A stretch of DNA of 64,000 nucleotides from positions 707,779-771,778 of the forward strand of contig JAAOMT010000046.1 in the NCBI GenBank assembly GCA_016748015.1, written 5' to 3'. This document shows positions 23,871-35,439 of the stretch, piece after piece. The position numbers and the translations under genes are program-made. Positions within the stretch are counted from its first letter, which is position 1, and each line of letters opens with the position of its first letter. This DNA is from Geosiphon pyriformis (Eukaryota > Glomeromycota > Glomeromycetes > Archaeosporales > Geosiphonaceae). The notes under the pieces are model-generated. The model made no database searches, was not told the origin of the DNA, and worked only from the letters and a program-made list of their open reading frames with translations.

Positions 23871-25540
23871 GCTTACTTCTAATTTAACAATGTTTATAAA
23901 AAATGGAGAAATTTTTACTGTTATAGTTTTGCTATTAGTAGCTGTATTTAAACTTTCACTTATTCCTATATTTATTTTTTAATTTTGTAATAAAAAAATT
24001 ATTAATAGCTAATATTTAGAGCATAACTAGAAAACTATTAATTCAAATATATTTAATCTTTTTGCTAACTTATCAATTTTTTCTGTAAAACTAGTAAGAC
24101 TGCATTTAAGAACTGTAAACTTATTATTAATGTTCAATATAATCAGTAAAAATAATTTCATTTTTAAAGTAAAACTAATTTTTGATAAACTATTCTGTTT
24201 AAAAAAATAAAAAGCTACTAATAACTTTTATCCAAAAAATATTACCAAAAGATACCAAATAAACAATAAGAACTGAATATTTAATATAAATAACTGCCAG
24301 CCTGCTTTTATTTGTCTTCAAAAAAATTTTTTAAAAAAAACTGCTTATAGAAACTTTTACATTAGCTGAGCATCCAATTGATGTATAATTTAATTCTCTA
24401 TATCTAATGTATTTGGCCATGTCTAAGTAAGACCAATACAAATTAACACTCTTTAATACAAACATAGTTTTTATAATAGCATTCAATAAAGTGCTAAAAT
24501 TAAAACATATTATAGCATATTTGACTTAAACATATGTAATTAGATAATAATTAATAATACATGCTTTTTTACTAATTAATTTAATAAAGTTTTAGATATT
24601 ATGAGTATTAGTTTTTATTGGCAATATATAAAACAGTGCTCTATTATTATTTTTTACATTCCAAGATTTTTTGTTCAAATTTGCTTTAATAATACACATA
24701 GTATCTTTTTTATTAAGATAGATTATTTTGTTACAACCAAATTAGCTTAATCAAATTGTCCAAATTCTATTATAGTCTTCTGTTACATCTCTACTAATTG
24801 TATCTTGATCAACTTAATTATATGAAATTCGAAAAGTAGAGCATGTACAGCCTTTATAAATATTTTAATTGGTATTTTTTTAATAACTACAGTCCAATTT
24901 AAGCACTTAGCAGATTTTTTAAGATTAATATTTACCAAAATTTTTATATTTCTAGTCTTATTTGTTATTAATAATAAGTTTAATTTAGAAGTAAATGTTA
25001 TTTTAATAATCTTAACAAAATTTAAAAAAGTAAACATCTTTTCAAAATTATTGATTTTTGAAAATAAATTTTTAATTATTTTGAGTTTTTTTTAAAGCAA
25101 TTTTATTTCAACCATTTCTAAATTTAAATTCAAACAAATAACTTTTTAATAGGAATCTGAATTAAATACTTGAAAAAAAAAGACAAAACAATTAAATTAT
25201 TTATATTATTTATTTTTTTTATGTTAAAAAAATTTATTTTGTTTAAAAACTTGTCTATTATTAACTTAGTAATTATTTTCTTGTTCTTAAAAATTATGTT
25301 AATATTTTTTTATTAGTTTCATCTTTATTATTATAGTTCATATTGGGTTTTTTTACAATATACTTTTTTTTTATAATTATATTCTTTAACTTAGTAGTAT
25401 TACTTATTTCCAATCTTTCACTTTTATCATTTATAAAAATTTTTCAAAAAACAGTAGATTTAGAGCTGTTATTATTATTAGCCAAAACATTATTTCTATA
25501 TTTTTTCTTGACAATATACTACTTTTTTTCAGATTAATAC
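23870..25540 (-). pseudogene. LINE-like ORF1 remnant B with a ruined zinc knuckle
   Basis: The open part 24783-25037 encodes an RRM-like segment (V-V-I-K-K-I-P-I-K, then F-E-F-H-I-I-K-L-I-K-I-Q-L-V). Downstream at 24370-24411 the minus strand reads Y-I-R-Y-R-E-L-N-Y-T-S-I-G-C. This has the spacing of a CCHC knuckle in which two Cys and the His have all become Tyr, as G-to-A and C-to-T changes would produce. The rest is too decayed to define. Extreme AT content makes edges uncertain. Confidence 0.5.
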
Positions 25541-26459
25541 CAACATTTTTAACTGTATTTTTTATAATCACAATACTACTGTTATTGGCAATTTTATTGT
25601 CAAACACAAATAATTTAGAAGTATTAAACTAAATAATTAAAGTAAATAACAAATAAAAAATAAAAATAAAAAATAAAAAAACTTTTCTTTAAAATATTGT
25701 TCTTTTAGAAATTTTGAAATAATGAAAAAAAAAAGTTGAAGTTAAGTTTTTTAATAATTAATAATTATTTTTAAGTATTATTAAAAACAATATTATTAAT
25801 AAACAAAAAAAATTCAATTTTTATTTAATTAGCTTAATTTTTAAAATTAGATGATTTAATAAAATAAATAATTAAAAACATATATAAAAACATAACTTAT
25901 TTTGCTTTTAAAATCAGTAAAAATTAACCAAAAACTAATATATTAAATAATATAGCCAAAAACTAATTTAAATTAAAATTAACACCAAAAATACCAAAAA
26001 AAATTTTTACCATTTTAAAAAAGTTGTTATTAAATATAACAAAATTTAAAAAAATTGGGTTTTAATTATTTTGGTTTTTTTAACTATTTAAATAACAATA
26101 AAATAAAAAACAATAAAAAAAAATTTTTATTATTAACTTTTTATTAAATATTTTAAAATTTTTAGCCAAACCAAAAATTACATTAAAATTATCTTAAATA
26201 AGTTTTTAAAAAAAGTGTTTTTAATTAACAAAAAACTAATTAACTATTATTTTATTTAAGAAAAATATATTAAGCAGTTTTTATAATTATAAATGCTTTA
26301 TTAATAAAAATATTATTAATTGCTTTAAAAAATAAAAAAATTACAATTTTTTTACTTTTTGTTTTAATTGTAATTATAAAAACATAAGAGAAAATAATTA
26401 TTAATATTTTTTATAAAATTAAATTATAATAATAATTCTGTAGAATAAAATTCTTTCTA
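25541..26459. other. AT-rich sequence, no gene recognised
   Basis: Almost only A and T with poly-A and poly-T runs. No open frame of note and no copy of the LTRs described here. It may be fully decayed LINE sequence linking remnant B to the 3' end at 26460, but I cannot show this. Confidence 0.5.
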
Positions 26460-26765
26460 TAAGTATTGTTAATTTGTTTTTTGTTTTGTTTAGTAATGTA
26501 ATTAAGCTATTTGGAATTGTTAAAGTCTTTGGTATTAGTTTTAACATACATAAATTATGTTTGTTTTGTTCAAATATTAAAGACATAGTTTTTATATATT
26601 AATATATATATAATATTATTTTGACTAATTTAAATAGTAGGTTATATATAATTAAACATATAATTTACACCTAATTTAGATTACTTAATTTAATGTATTG
26701 TACTAGGCAGTATTTGGATCTCACTTATTAAACTTATAAAAATAATAATAATAATAATTAAAATA
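26460..26765 (+). repeat. LINE 3' end with AAT tail
   Basis: The plus strand encodes a decayed ORF2 C-terminus (V-I-K-L-F-G-I-V-K-V-F-G-I-S, then K-L-C-L-F-C-S) followed by a conserved 3' untranslated block and an (AAT)n tail at 26738-26762. The same block and tail type occur at 31131-31625 (+) and 32640-33019 (-). A 3' end plus simple tail is typical of target-primed LINE insertion. Confidence 0.6.
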
Positions 26766-26991
26766 ACAAATTTTTTTTATTTTTTAAATTATTTTAATAT
26801 TATATTTTTAATATTATAATTAAAGTTTTATTTAAATTATTTATAATTCTGTTATTATTAAATTTTTTGAACATTTTTGCTTTAAATAGTATAAATAATA
26901 AACAAAAAAAAACAATTAAATTTTTAATTACTTATTTTTGTAAAATTGTAAGTTTGTTTTTTAATGGCCAAACATTTTAAAAAGATCAACT
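26766..26991. other. AT-rich sequence, no gene recognised
   Basis: A/T runs only; nothing recognised. It forms the left border of the CpG-containing gene island. Confidence 0.5.
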
Positions 26992-27020
26992 TTGTAGGGT
27001 ATCTTTATAACACCCTACAA
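26992..27020. repeat. 9-bp inverted repeat at the island border
   Basis: TTGTAGGGT (26992-27000) and ACCCTACAA (27012-27020) form a perfect 9-bp stem with an 11-base loop. It stands where AT-rich repeat DNA gives way to the KH gene region. It could be a footprint of a small insertion or a transcription-related hairpin; its role is unknown. Confidence 0.5.
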
Positions 27021-27386
27021 TAAATAGAGGGTTCTCAAATAAAGCTAACTGAGCATTTCTCAATGCTTTAAGAACAAGAATATAAATTCAAAATTATCTA
27101 CTTTGAGCTGTTTAGGCACGCCCAACCAACGTATTTTGTCTCTTTGGTTCACCCTAGGAGACAAGTCAATCAAAAGATCAACAGTGAAAGTAGTTGTAGC
27201 TACAAGGAACACCTCCTCCTCATCGCAACCCTTTAAAATTCAGTAAATCTGCTTTGGTACCGTCCCTGTCCAACTTGCTTTCTTTCTCCTTTTTTGCTTC
27301 CTTTCAAAACAATAGTCTTTCTCAAATGACACATAAACGAGAAAGTTGCACTTTGGACAAAATGTCCCCTTTTGCAATGTATGTCG

Positions 27387-27394
27387 TATATATA
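27387..27394 (+). promoter_or_regulatory. TATA-type box of the KH gene
   Basis: TATATATA lies 96 bases upstream of the start codon and is followed by a pyrimidine-rich leader. Position and context fit a core promoter. There is no expression evidence. Confidence 0.4.
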
Positions 27395-27489
27395 GTCCAA
27401 AATGTAACGCTCACACCCCCAACACTCTTCCTTTTGCAGTTTGCCTTTGTATCACAACCCATTACCCTCCTCTTACTCCTCATAACGAA

Positions 27490-28885
27490 ATGTCTGACCG
27501 TGGTGAAGATGCTCTTCCATCGCCCTCTGAAAGGAAACGGTCTCTTCCTTCAGACGACGAAGAAGACGACCTTAGTCTCGATGAGGGTAGAGGACGGTTT
27601 AAACGTCCAGCTTTGAATACATCTGGAGGAGAAGAAGACGAGAATTCAGATTTAGCTTTTCAAGAGGAAACTAATGGTGAAGATAGAGCTGTCGTTTCTC
27701 ATTCAGCTTCTCCCGAAGCTATGGACGTAAATACGCCACCTTCTGAAAGGGGCAATGATGCCAAGGAAAAGACTAACCAGACTAATGAAACAGAAACTGC
27801 TTTACAAAATATTTCCCTCCGCGCCCTAGTTACTACTAAAGAAGCTGGAGTGATTATTGGCAAAGCTGGAAAAAATGTCAGCGAGATTCGTGATAGATCT
27901 GGTGCAAAAGTTACTATATCTGAGATGGTCCAAGGTGCCTATGAGAGGATTCTCACAGTCACCGGACCCTTGGACACTGTTGCCAAGGTATATCAACCTA
28001 TTTTTAACGTAGAATACCGATAACTCGATGCAATTCAATGATGTCGTAAATTTAATTTTGATGCCTATGCTGTAAAACAATGAGGAAAAAGTACATCGCA
28101 TATATCCTAAACATGCTTTTAAACTTAGTTATAAATTTCATACCCATTCTATTTTCATTTTTCTTCGACTTTGTTTTTTCTAGGCTTTTGCTCTGGTAGC
28201 AAGAAAAATCCTTGACGAGAACTTGGACGCTCCATCCACTCCTACCTCCAAGTCCACCACAATCCGATTACTCGTACCCCATTCTCGAATGGGGCCGGTG
28301 ATTGGCAAAGGCGGGAGCAAAATCAAAGAAATTCAAGAAAAATCAGGCGCTAGGTGTCTGGCTTCTGAAGAAATGTTACCTAGTTCGACAGAACGCACCA
28401 TCTCGATTTCTGGTGTTCCGGATTCTATTCATATTGGAGTTTTTCACGTTGGTGAAGAATTATCGAGACATCTAAATGATCGTGGTGGTCAAATCACGCC
28501 ATACCGACCTCAACCACGCATCGTCTATCATCAACCTGCTGTCACTAACAATCACCAATTTTATGTTGGTCTTCCTGCTCCTCCACCGCCTTACGGTCGT
28601 GACTTTATGCCTGGCCCCCCAGGACCTATCAATCAACCTCCACCAGGTTCCCAAGCGCAACAAATCTTCATTCCAAATGATATGGTTGGTTGCATCATTG
28701 GAAAAGGAGGGAGCAAAATCAATGAGATTAGGCATCTTTCCGGTTCCCATATAAAAATCGCAGAACCACATGGTAACACAAACGAACGTTTGGTTACAAT
28801 TACCGGAACTCCTGAATCAAATCAAATGGCACTTTATTTGTTATACAGTCGTCTTGAAGCTGAGAGAAGAAAACCAAGCGTCTAA
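27490..28885 (+). CDS. poly(C)-binding-type protein with three KH domains
   Basis: Two exons (27490-27987 and 28184-28885) give a 399-residue protein. KH domains bind short single-stranded, C-rich RNA or DNA; triple-KH proteins of the PCBP/hnRNP K type (yeast Hek2, fission yeast Rnc1) control mRNA stability, localisation and translation. KH1 is about residues 107-179 with the G-K-A-G loop at 124-127, KH2 about 191-261 with G-K-G-G at 207-210, KH3 about 326-390 with G-K-G-G at 339-342. A charged, Ser/Glu-rich N-terminus (1-105) with R-G-R-F-K-R-P may serve nuclear import. A Pro/Gln-rich linker (about 268-325) separates KH2 and KH3. The start was chosen because it is the first in-frame ATG and has A at -3. 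All GxxG loops are intact and the gene keeps CpG, unlike its surroundings. I do not assign orthology to a named gene. Confidence 0.93.
27988..28183 (+). other. intron of the KH gene
   Basis: It starts GTATAT and ends in a T-rich tract plus TAG. It is 196 bases, phase 0, and interrupts the last helix of KH1 between Lys166 and Ala167. CTAAAC near 28108 is a possible branch site. If retained, translation would stop at 28021-28023, giving a 177-residue protein with a truncated KH1. Confidence 0.9.
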
Positions 28886-29690
28886 ATCAATATCGATACC
28901 TCTTTTCTTTGGATGCGTGAACAGTCTAAAATCGCCATGTTTTATATCCTCTTTCCCCTTACCCGGCGAAAAATAGATGCATTAACGCAAGAGAAAATAT
29001 CGACATATTTTTTCTTTCAATCTTGGGTGACACAAGAAAATGATATTTTGCACCTAAGTTTCATATATTTATCAATCTGAACATTTTTTTTATTGTTTTA
29101 TCAAGTAATGAACGTTTTCTGGCAAGATTACTATTCGTCATATCTTTTATTAGATATGCTATAAGGGAGGGAATGTCTTCAAATTTGACTTTGGAAAACA
29201 TTAATATGGCAGGAATATTATTGATTTTATTTATCCTCATTAGTAATGTTTTCAAAAATAAAGCAAGCTTAAATTACCAAAAGATAGCAGTTTTCAAATC
29301 AAAACCCGAGCTTATTTTTTAGTCTATCAAGAATTTCGAGTGATACTTTAATGGAAGAGCCAGGGTAATGTGTGAACTACTAATACCGGTTTGGGGTTTC
29401 ATCTAATTTTAATATGACCGATTTTGAATTCTTAATCGGGACTTGGAAAATATAATTATAAAAAACAAAGTATGTGGATTGCGACTGATCACGATGATTA
29501 AAAATAAAATGTCAGTTTTTGGAATTTCGCAATGATTGAATATTATAATTATTGTATGATTCTTTTAATTTTAAAAATTATATCGCAATAATAAAAATAA
29601 TTTGATCAAGCGAAATTTTTATTCTTCCAATAATATAAATTTTATATATATGGGCGTGTCACAACAAAATCAGACAAAGGGAACGTTAGG
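28886..29690. other. 3' flank of the KH gene and unique intergenic DNA
   Basis: No gene recognised. AATAAA at 29257-29262 is a possible polyadenylation signal 372 bases after the stop codon. The stretch keeps scattered CpG and does not match the repeats in this window, so it is probably single-copy host DNA. Confidence 0.5.
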
Positions 29691-29693
29691 ATA

Positions 29694-29819
29694 ATGCTGC
29701 CTTCGTCGTTATGTTATGTAGGTTTAATTTGTTTTTTCTTCCTTGGCGCCACAAAGACCATCGCTGTTATTCCTGCTGTTGCCAAGATTGCTGGAATTAA
29801 TCACATAGGAGATATTTGA
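29694..29819 (+). CDS. short hydrophobic ORF, 41 codons, doubtful
   Basis: An ATG at 29694 opens a 41-residue frame with a hydrophobic core (Y-V-G-L-I-C-F-F-F-L-G-A) ending in TGA at 29817-29819. A TATA-like run (29641-29650) lies about 45 bases upstream, and the segment is CpG-rich for this window. The opposite strand also has an open frame ending in a basic tail, so this may instead be a terminal exon of a minus-strand gene. I do not recognise either reading. Confidence 0.2.
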   Translation: MLPSSLCYVGLICFFFLGATKTIAVIPAVAKIAGINHIGDI

Positions 29820-29888
29820 CTTGAATTGCTTTTTTTCTCTTTCTCTAATTGCTGCTTAGTTTGGGATAATTCCACTTTGTTTTTTTTT

Positions 29889-30266
29889 TACCTGGGATTT
29901 TACCCTAGCTTTAGTTTTTCGATTTTTAAATTTGTTAAAAAACATAAAATCAATTAACTTGACATTAAATTTTTTAACAAATTGTGACTATTAAATTTTG
30001 AAAATTTTGAACTAGTTGCAACTTTCCAAAAATTTGGTTTTTGAATTAAAATCTGAGATGTTTTACTTTAAATTAGTTGTTGTAAAACATTTATTATTTA
30101 TTATCTTTTTAAGCAGTTACAACTATAAAATCTTTTTAATGTAATAACCAATATTTTGAAAAGTTGTAGCCAGTTCAAGATTCAATTCAAAATATTACAA
30201 TTTGTTAAAAATTTCAAACATTAAGTTATTTTTTGGTTGTTATAAAATATTGTGTAAAACCTAAAT
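29889..30266. repeat. foldback (MITE-like) element
   Basis: The left arm (about 29940-30040) and right arm (about 30145-30250) are imperfect inverted repeats of roughly 100 bp. For example ACAAATTGTGACTATTAAAT pairs with ACAAATTGTAATATTTTGAA read on the other strand. The outer ends also resemble each other (GGGATTTTACCC near 29894 and the complement of GTGTAAAACC near 30251). There is no coding capacity. It could be a small non-autonomous transposon; the family and target duplication are not identified. Confidence 0.5.
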
Positions 30267-31130
30267 TAATATGGTTAAAGTTTTATTATTAATAGTTTAA
30301 TTAAAAATTGTTTGGTAATTGTATTTATTTCAAGTATTAAAAATATTTACATGTTGTAAAAAAAATATCTTAAAAAATAAAAAACTCTTATTTTTATAAT
30401 TACATTTAGAACAAAAAGTAAAAAAACAACCTTTTATTTTTTCTTGATTTTGAATAATAATACTATTTAAAAAAATTTTTTAACTATAAAACAACAAAAC
30501 AATGTTTTGTTAAAATGTTTTTCTTAAGTATTAACAAATTAGAGCAGTGTTTAAGTATTAAAAAAGCATTTTTTTGTTTTAATTAAAAGTTTTTTTTCAA
30601 GTTCTTTTAAAGTTGTTTATTAAATATAATTATAATATTATTATTACTATTATTAAAAACCCAAAGCCTTTTTATCAAAAATTAGGGCTCTTAACAAGTC
30701 GAATTAACTTAAATTTTGGTTTGATTTGAATTTAATTTGGAAAATTCTCATTTTTAAAAAATTAATTTATGACTTAATTTAATTTATTATTTGTTATATA
30801 TAGAATAATATTAAACTTATTTTATTTTATATTTTAGCTATTAAAAACTTATTAATAAATAAGCTAAAAAAATAATAATTAATTAATAAAAGCATATTTT
30901 TATAATTAAAAATACTTATTTATAAAAGTTTTTTTATTGCTAAATTGTTTATAAAAATTCAAATTTTTTTTTTTTCAGTTATAATAATTATAGTATTTAT
31001 TTTAATAATATTAATAATAATTATAAAAAATTTTAAATTTTTTTTTCTAATTTTATAATTATAACTAAAGCAAATAATAAAAGAGTTTTAACAAAAAAAG
31101 ATTTTATTATTATTAAAGCAATTAAACAAA
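30267..31130. other. AT-rich sequence, no gene recognised
   Basis: Long A/T tracts without open frames or recognised repeats. It may contain fully decayed LINE sequence upstream of the 3' end that follows. Confidence 0.45.
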
Positions 31131-31625
31131 ATTTGTAAGAGTTTTATCTTCAAAGATTGGCTTTGGAAAACTGCTTCTGTTTTCAGAGATTCTAAGATCA
31201 TGAAATTGAAGATTGTGAATTTTGTGCATGACTTCTGTCTTGTTTTTAAGGATGAAGTTTAGTTGGTTTGTGTTAAGTATCATGCTTTTATGAAGAAGAA
31301 TAGGTTAATACCAAGTGTTGTTTGACTCTGGTCTTGGTTTTTGGGTTGTTGTTGATGTTATCTGCTAGTGTGATTAAATTGCTTGGTATTGCTAAGGTGT
31401 TTAGAACTAATTTTGGATTTCAAAAATTTTGTTTATTTTTTTTAGGTGTCAATGATCCAATTTTAGTTCATATAGATGCTTAGTGTTGTTCTGATCAGCT
31501 TAAATGACTGGTCACATGTAGAAAATGCATGATTCACATCTAGTTTAGATCAATTATTTGATGTATTATATTAGGAAATATTTAGACTTTACTTGTTAAT
31601 AACTAAATAAATAAAAAAACAAAAT
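31131..31625 (+). pseudogene. LINE ORF2 C-terminus and 3' end
   Basis: Plus-strand fragments match the C-terminal part of the LINE on the minus strand at 32792-33019: V-I-K-L-L-G-I-A-K-V-F-x-T-N-F-G-F-Q-K-F followed by C-L-F-F-L-G. A shared 3' untranslated block (GACTGGTCACATGTAGAAAA, complementary to the 32.7 kb copy) and an A-rich tail end near 31625. It is less AT-rich than its neighbours, so it may be a younger insertion. It is 5'-truncated or decayed upstream. Confidence 0.6.
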
Positions 31626-32639
31626 ATCTTGACAATATTTTTTTAAATATTAATAGTAAAAAGCTGTTTTCAACAGTTTTTAAAGCATTTTTTTATTTTT
31701 AATTAATGATTTTTTTTCAAATAAAGTTTTTTTCAAAAAACACATTAAAATTAAATTTAGTATTCTTTTTATTTTATCTAAAAGCCTTAAAGTTTTTAAT
31801 AATAAACTAATTAATAAGCTGGTTTTTTTTGTTTTTATTACTATTACTATTTTGTAAATAATTAAAAAAACCAAAAACTTTAAAAAACAGCAGCAGTTAT
31901 TTGTATGTATTATTATTATACCAAACTCTTTTATAATTTAAATAAAATTTTTATAATAACAATTAGCTTTTATCTTAATATAAATAATAATAATAATAAT
32001 AATATATTTTTTAAAATAAGTTAAAATTAATCATTAAATATATTGTTAAATATAATATTTTTTAACAAATTTTTGTTAATTTTTAAAACAAAACAATTTA
32101 TTGAGTTGTTTAATTTTAAAGATTAAATTAATTAAATAAAAATAGTATAAATATTTTTTAGTATTGTTTTTAATAATATTTAAAAAACAATTTCCAGTTG
32201 TTAAAAATTTTCTAAGTAAATAATTTCTAATTTAATGTTTAGTATTATATTCAAGATTAAATTAATTTTAATTAATTTTTTGTTTAAGTTATTATTTGGC
32301 TTTATTAGATTTAAATTAATTTTAAAGACAATACTAAATTGTTTTATGTAAATTTTCCTTTTAAGTTTTTTTTAGTTGTTGATAATTCTTTTTTTTTAAT
32401 TATATTTAAAATTACAAAATTTTTTGTAATGACTTTTGGTTTTTTTTTTATTTTTATTGTATTTTATAATATCTTTTTTAACTTATTTTTTAATAATATT
32501 AAAAATATTTTTGGTATTTTTAATATTATTATCTTAGTTAAATTAAAGTTTATTGATTTATAATAATATATTATTATTTATATTAAAAAGTTTTTTTTGT
32601 TGCTATTGTTTTTAATAATTAATTTATATTAATTAAAAA
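31626..32639. other. AT-rich DNA with traces of LINE ORF1
   Basis: The plus strand at 32339-32563 encodes a Phe/Ile-rich frame with F-K-I-T-K-F-F-V-M-T and N-I-K-N-I-F-G-I-F, the same order as the RRM-like part of remnant A. C-to-T decay could turn such a domain into this. An (ATA)n run is at 31980-32005. Nothing else is recognised. Confidence 0.35.
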
Positions 32640-32789
32640 AATAATATTAAAATTTTTTTTTATTTTTATTATTATTAATAAGTACAGTCTAATTACTATC
32701 TAGTATACAAAATTAAAACTAGAGATTTCAATTAGACATAATTCACATTTTTTCTACATATGACCAGTTATTTAAACCAATTAAGACAA

Positions 32790-34125
32790 TACTAAACTCC
32801 TATATGAATTGTTGTAATACTATTTAGACCAAAAAAAAACAAACATAACTTATAAAAATCAAAGCTAATTCCAAAAAATTCATCAATACCAAGTAAATAA
32901 ACCATTCCATCTAATAAATTTAACACCAAACAATAAGCCAAAACCAGTATTACCACAAAATTACCAACCAAACCACTTTTTTCTATATCTACCCAGTATT
33001 TGGAACTGAATTTCCACAACTTAGACTGATATTATTTACCCAAATCATACACAAAATTAACCAAAATCTGGGCAGCTCTTTTATGATTATCAAATACTTA
33101 TACAGTTTTATTATACCAACTTATGAACACAAAATTTTTACAAAAAAGAGCATATAGATCAATATTAGATATATATAAGAAAAAAGATTTCATGATTATT
33201 AAAGACAATAGAACACAAGATTTAATTAAAGATCTCCAAATTATAATTTGCTTGATCAAAATCTTTTTATAAGAATCAAACTTTTTGAAACATATAAACA
33301 CATGATCAGAGAATTCAATCTTCTTATACTATAAATACAAAACATTTAAATATTTTTTGTCATAAAGTTTTTTCTTAATAATAATAGATAGTCTCTTATG
33401 TACTGTTTTCATAAAGTATATATACAAACCTGCCAAAGCCTTACTTATTAAGCCTGCTAACATATGTAAATCTGAATGCCAAGCTACAGCAGTCCAGATT
33501 TAATCAACTTCACAATTTGGTAAAATATTCAATACTTTAGAACCAGAACTATTTTTCTAACAGATATAATTCATTGACTTATATATATCTCTGACAAAAT
33601 AATGAACATTATTAGACATTGGCAACTCACTAATCTTAACAAAGCATTTATGGACATTGCTGGACAATAACAAGAAGAAATAAACAGCTTTACTTACTAA
33701 AGCATCTATACAAATATTATTCAAAACATCTAAATGTCTCTTAATCTTTGACCAAAAAACTAATAGATTCTTGCTGCTAATCAAATTTACAATGTGTCTT
33801 TTTTACATTCAGCAACAGTTACAAAAATCAAAATCTAATATACCCAATTCTGAGACACATACATCTATGACTGTCTGGCTGTTTAAATATACAACCACAG
33901 TACAAAAAATAGTACATATTCCAAAGCAAAAGCTATAGCCTACAACTTAATTATTGTCAATAATAGCAAACCATTAAATTTAACACCAAGACCCAAATCA
34001 ACTTCCAAAAAATATGTAGTAGTTTTACCAATCACAGCAAAAGAATCCAGTCTTTTCAAGAAGTTATTTGTATAGACATTAAATTTATTTAACCAGACTT
34101 CAAAAAAATGATCTCTTAAGATCAA
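32790..34125 (-). pseudogene. LINE RNase H and C-terminal domain
   Basis: The frame 33940-34125 begins the RNase H fold with V-Y-T-N-N-F-L-K where Y-T-D-G is expected. It continues through A-I-A-F-A-L-E and, at 33557-33784, F-W-S-K-I-K-R-H-L-D-V-L-N-N, matching the usual K-G-H-S-G-x-x-G-N block. The tail (32792-33019) is shared with the 3' ends at 26460 and 31131. The catalytic Asp is lost as Asn. Confidence 0.65.
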
Positions 34126-35439
34126 ACTAAACTAAAAATAAAACACTATTATCTACCAAAATAAAACTCAAACCAAAAAAAGCAGACCTAGCATCATATA
34201 AAAACTTTGAAGCCAAAAAACACTAGTTTTCTAAGATTTAATTTTTTTTAGCAATAAAAAATTCTTTAATTTATAATTACACTCTGCTTATTTAGAAGTC
34301 TGTTACAAAAAGCCATACCATATTGTTTTAAGAAACTAACTTTTTCATAATACAAAAAAGCCACCAAGATACTTAATATAAAAAATCTGTTAAAATTATA
34401 AAATGTATAATACAAAGTATTTGCCAAAAAAAACCATTATCCAAAAAAATACAAACTATATTAACCAGAAAATTATTAGGAGAATTAACATACAATCTCA
34501 CAAAGTGCTGTAAAAGGTTCAAAAGTGTCCAGTTTAGAATTTGCAAATTCAAAAATCTGTACTTAAAAAGCTGACTGAAAATTCCAGAAATATTAGCAAA
34601 TATAACAACAAAGACAACTTTCTTTTGGCCTGAATTTGTTTAAAAGTTTTTAGATTATACAATAAAAAATGATACAATGTTTTATTTGGAAAATCTTGAA
34701 GCAAACCACCCTTCAACTTAAGATTCTTTCTAATTAAAACATTTTATTAATAACAAACCACTAAAGAAATAAAACTGAACTGTAAATAATAGCTAACAAT
34801 AAATTGCAAAATAGTTGAGACCAGATACAAGAACTGTTTATTTGTAATAGCTTTTCTCAAAACCATATTAGAAAAAAACTTAACATCAAATTAAGTCTTG
34901 GCCAAATTGGGCTTAAACATTTTAACAGTAAACAAAAAAATTTCCAAATATCTGTACAGCACTTCACTTTCAAAAATCGAAATAAGTAATCTACTAATGT
35001 TTAAAAAGGCATCCTTAATCCTTTGATTGATAAGAATAGCCACTGTTTTATCATTATTAATTGAGATGTTATTGATTAAAAAAAATTTGCTAACAATATT
35101 CAATATATGCTAAGTGACAGCTTGGCTATTCACAATTCAAATAATAATATTAACAAAAGCACCAACTGCAAAAAATGAAGTCATTTTTCTTATGTCTTCT
35201 ACTTTTTCAGTTTTAATCATGGATTAGGTATCAATCCAGTATTTACACAAATATTCATGTTTTTTAATTTTGAATTATAGAAAATTTTCCAAAAAAAAAA
35301 GAAGAACACCTCACTCTGATCAAGTTTATTATGCATCTAATAATCATCTATAAGACCAAAGTTTGTCATAATTTTATTTAATTTATTTTCATGAATGTTA
35401 CCAAAAAAATTAATGAACCTCTTACATATTTTAATGTAC
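34126..35439 (-). pseudogene. LINE reverse transcriptase, C-terminal portion
   Basis: Visible in minus-strand frames: a palm segment with D-Q-S-E-V-F near 35300, the active site as A-F-V-N-I where F-V-D-D is expected (about 35160), then I-N-N-D-K-T-V-A-I-L-I-N (34891-35103), typical of LINE RT. Downstream frames are shifted repeatedly. The RT is inactive. Confidence 0.65.

Noticed and set aside
27254-27616. 120-codon ORF overlapping the KH gene start
   Set aside because: It lies in another frame over the leader and first exon, and the KH frame is far better supported.
29061-29255. 64-codon minus-strand ORF downstream of the KH gene
   Set aside because: It overlaps the likely 3' region of the gene, has no recognisable motif, and such a length is expected by chance in AT-rich DNA.
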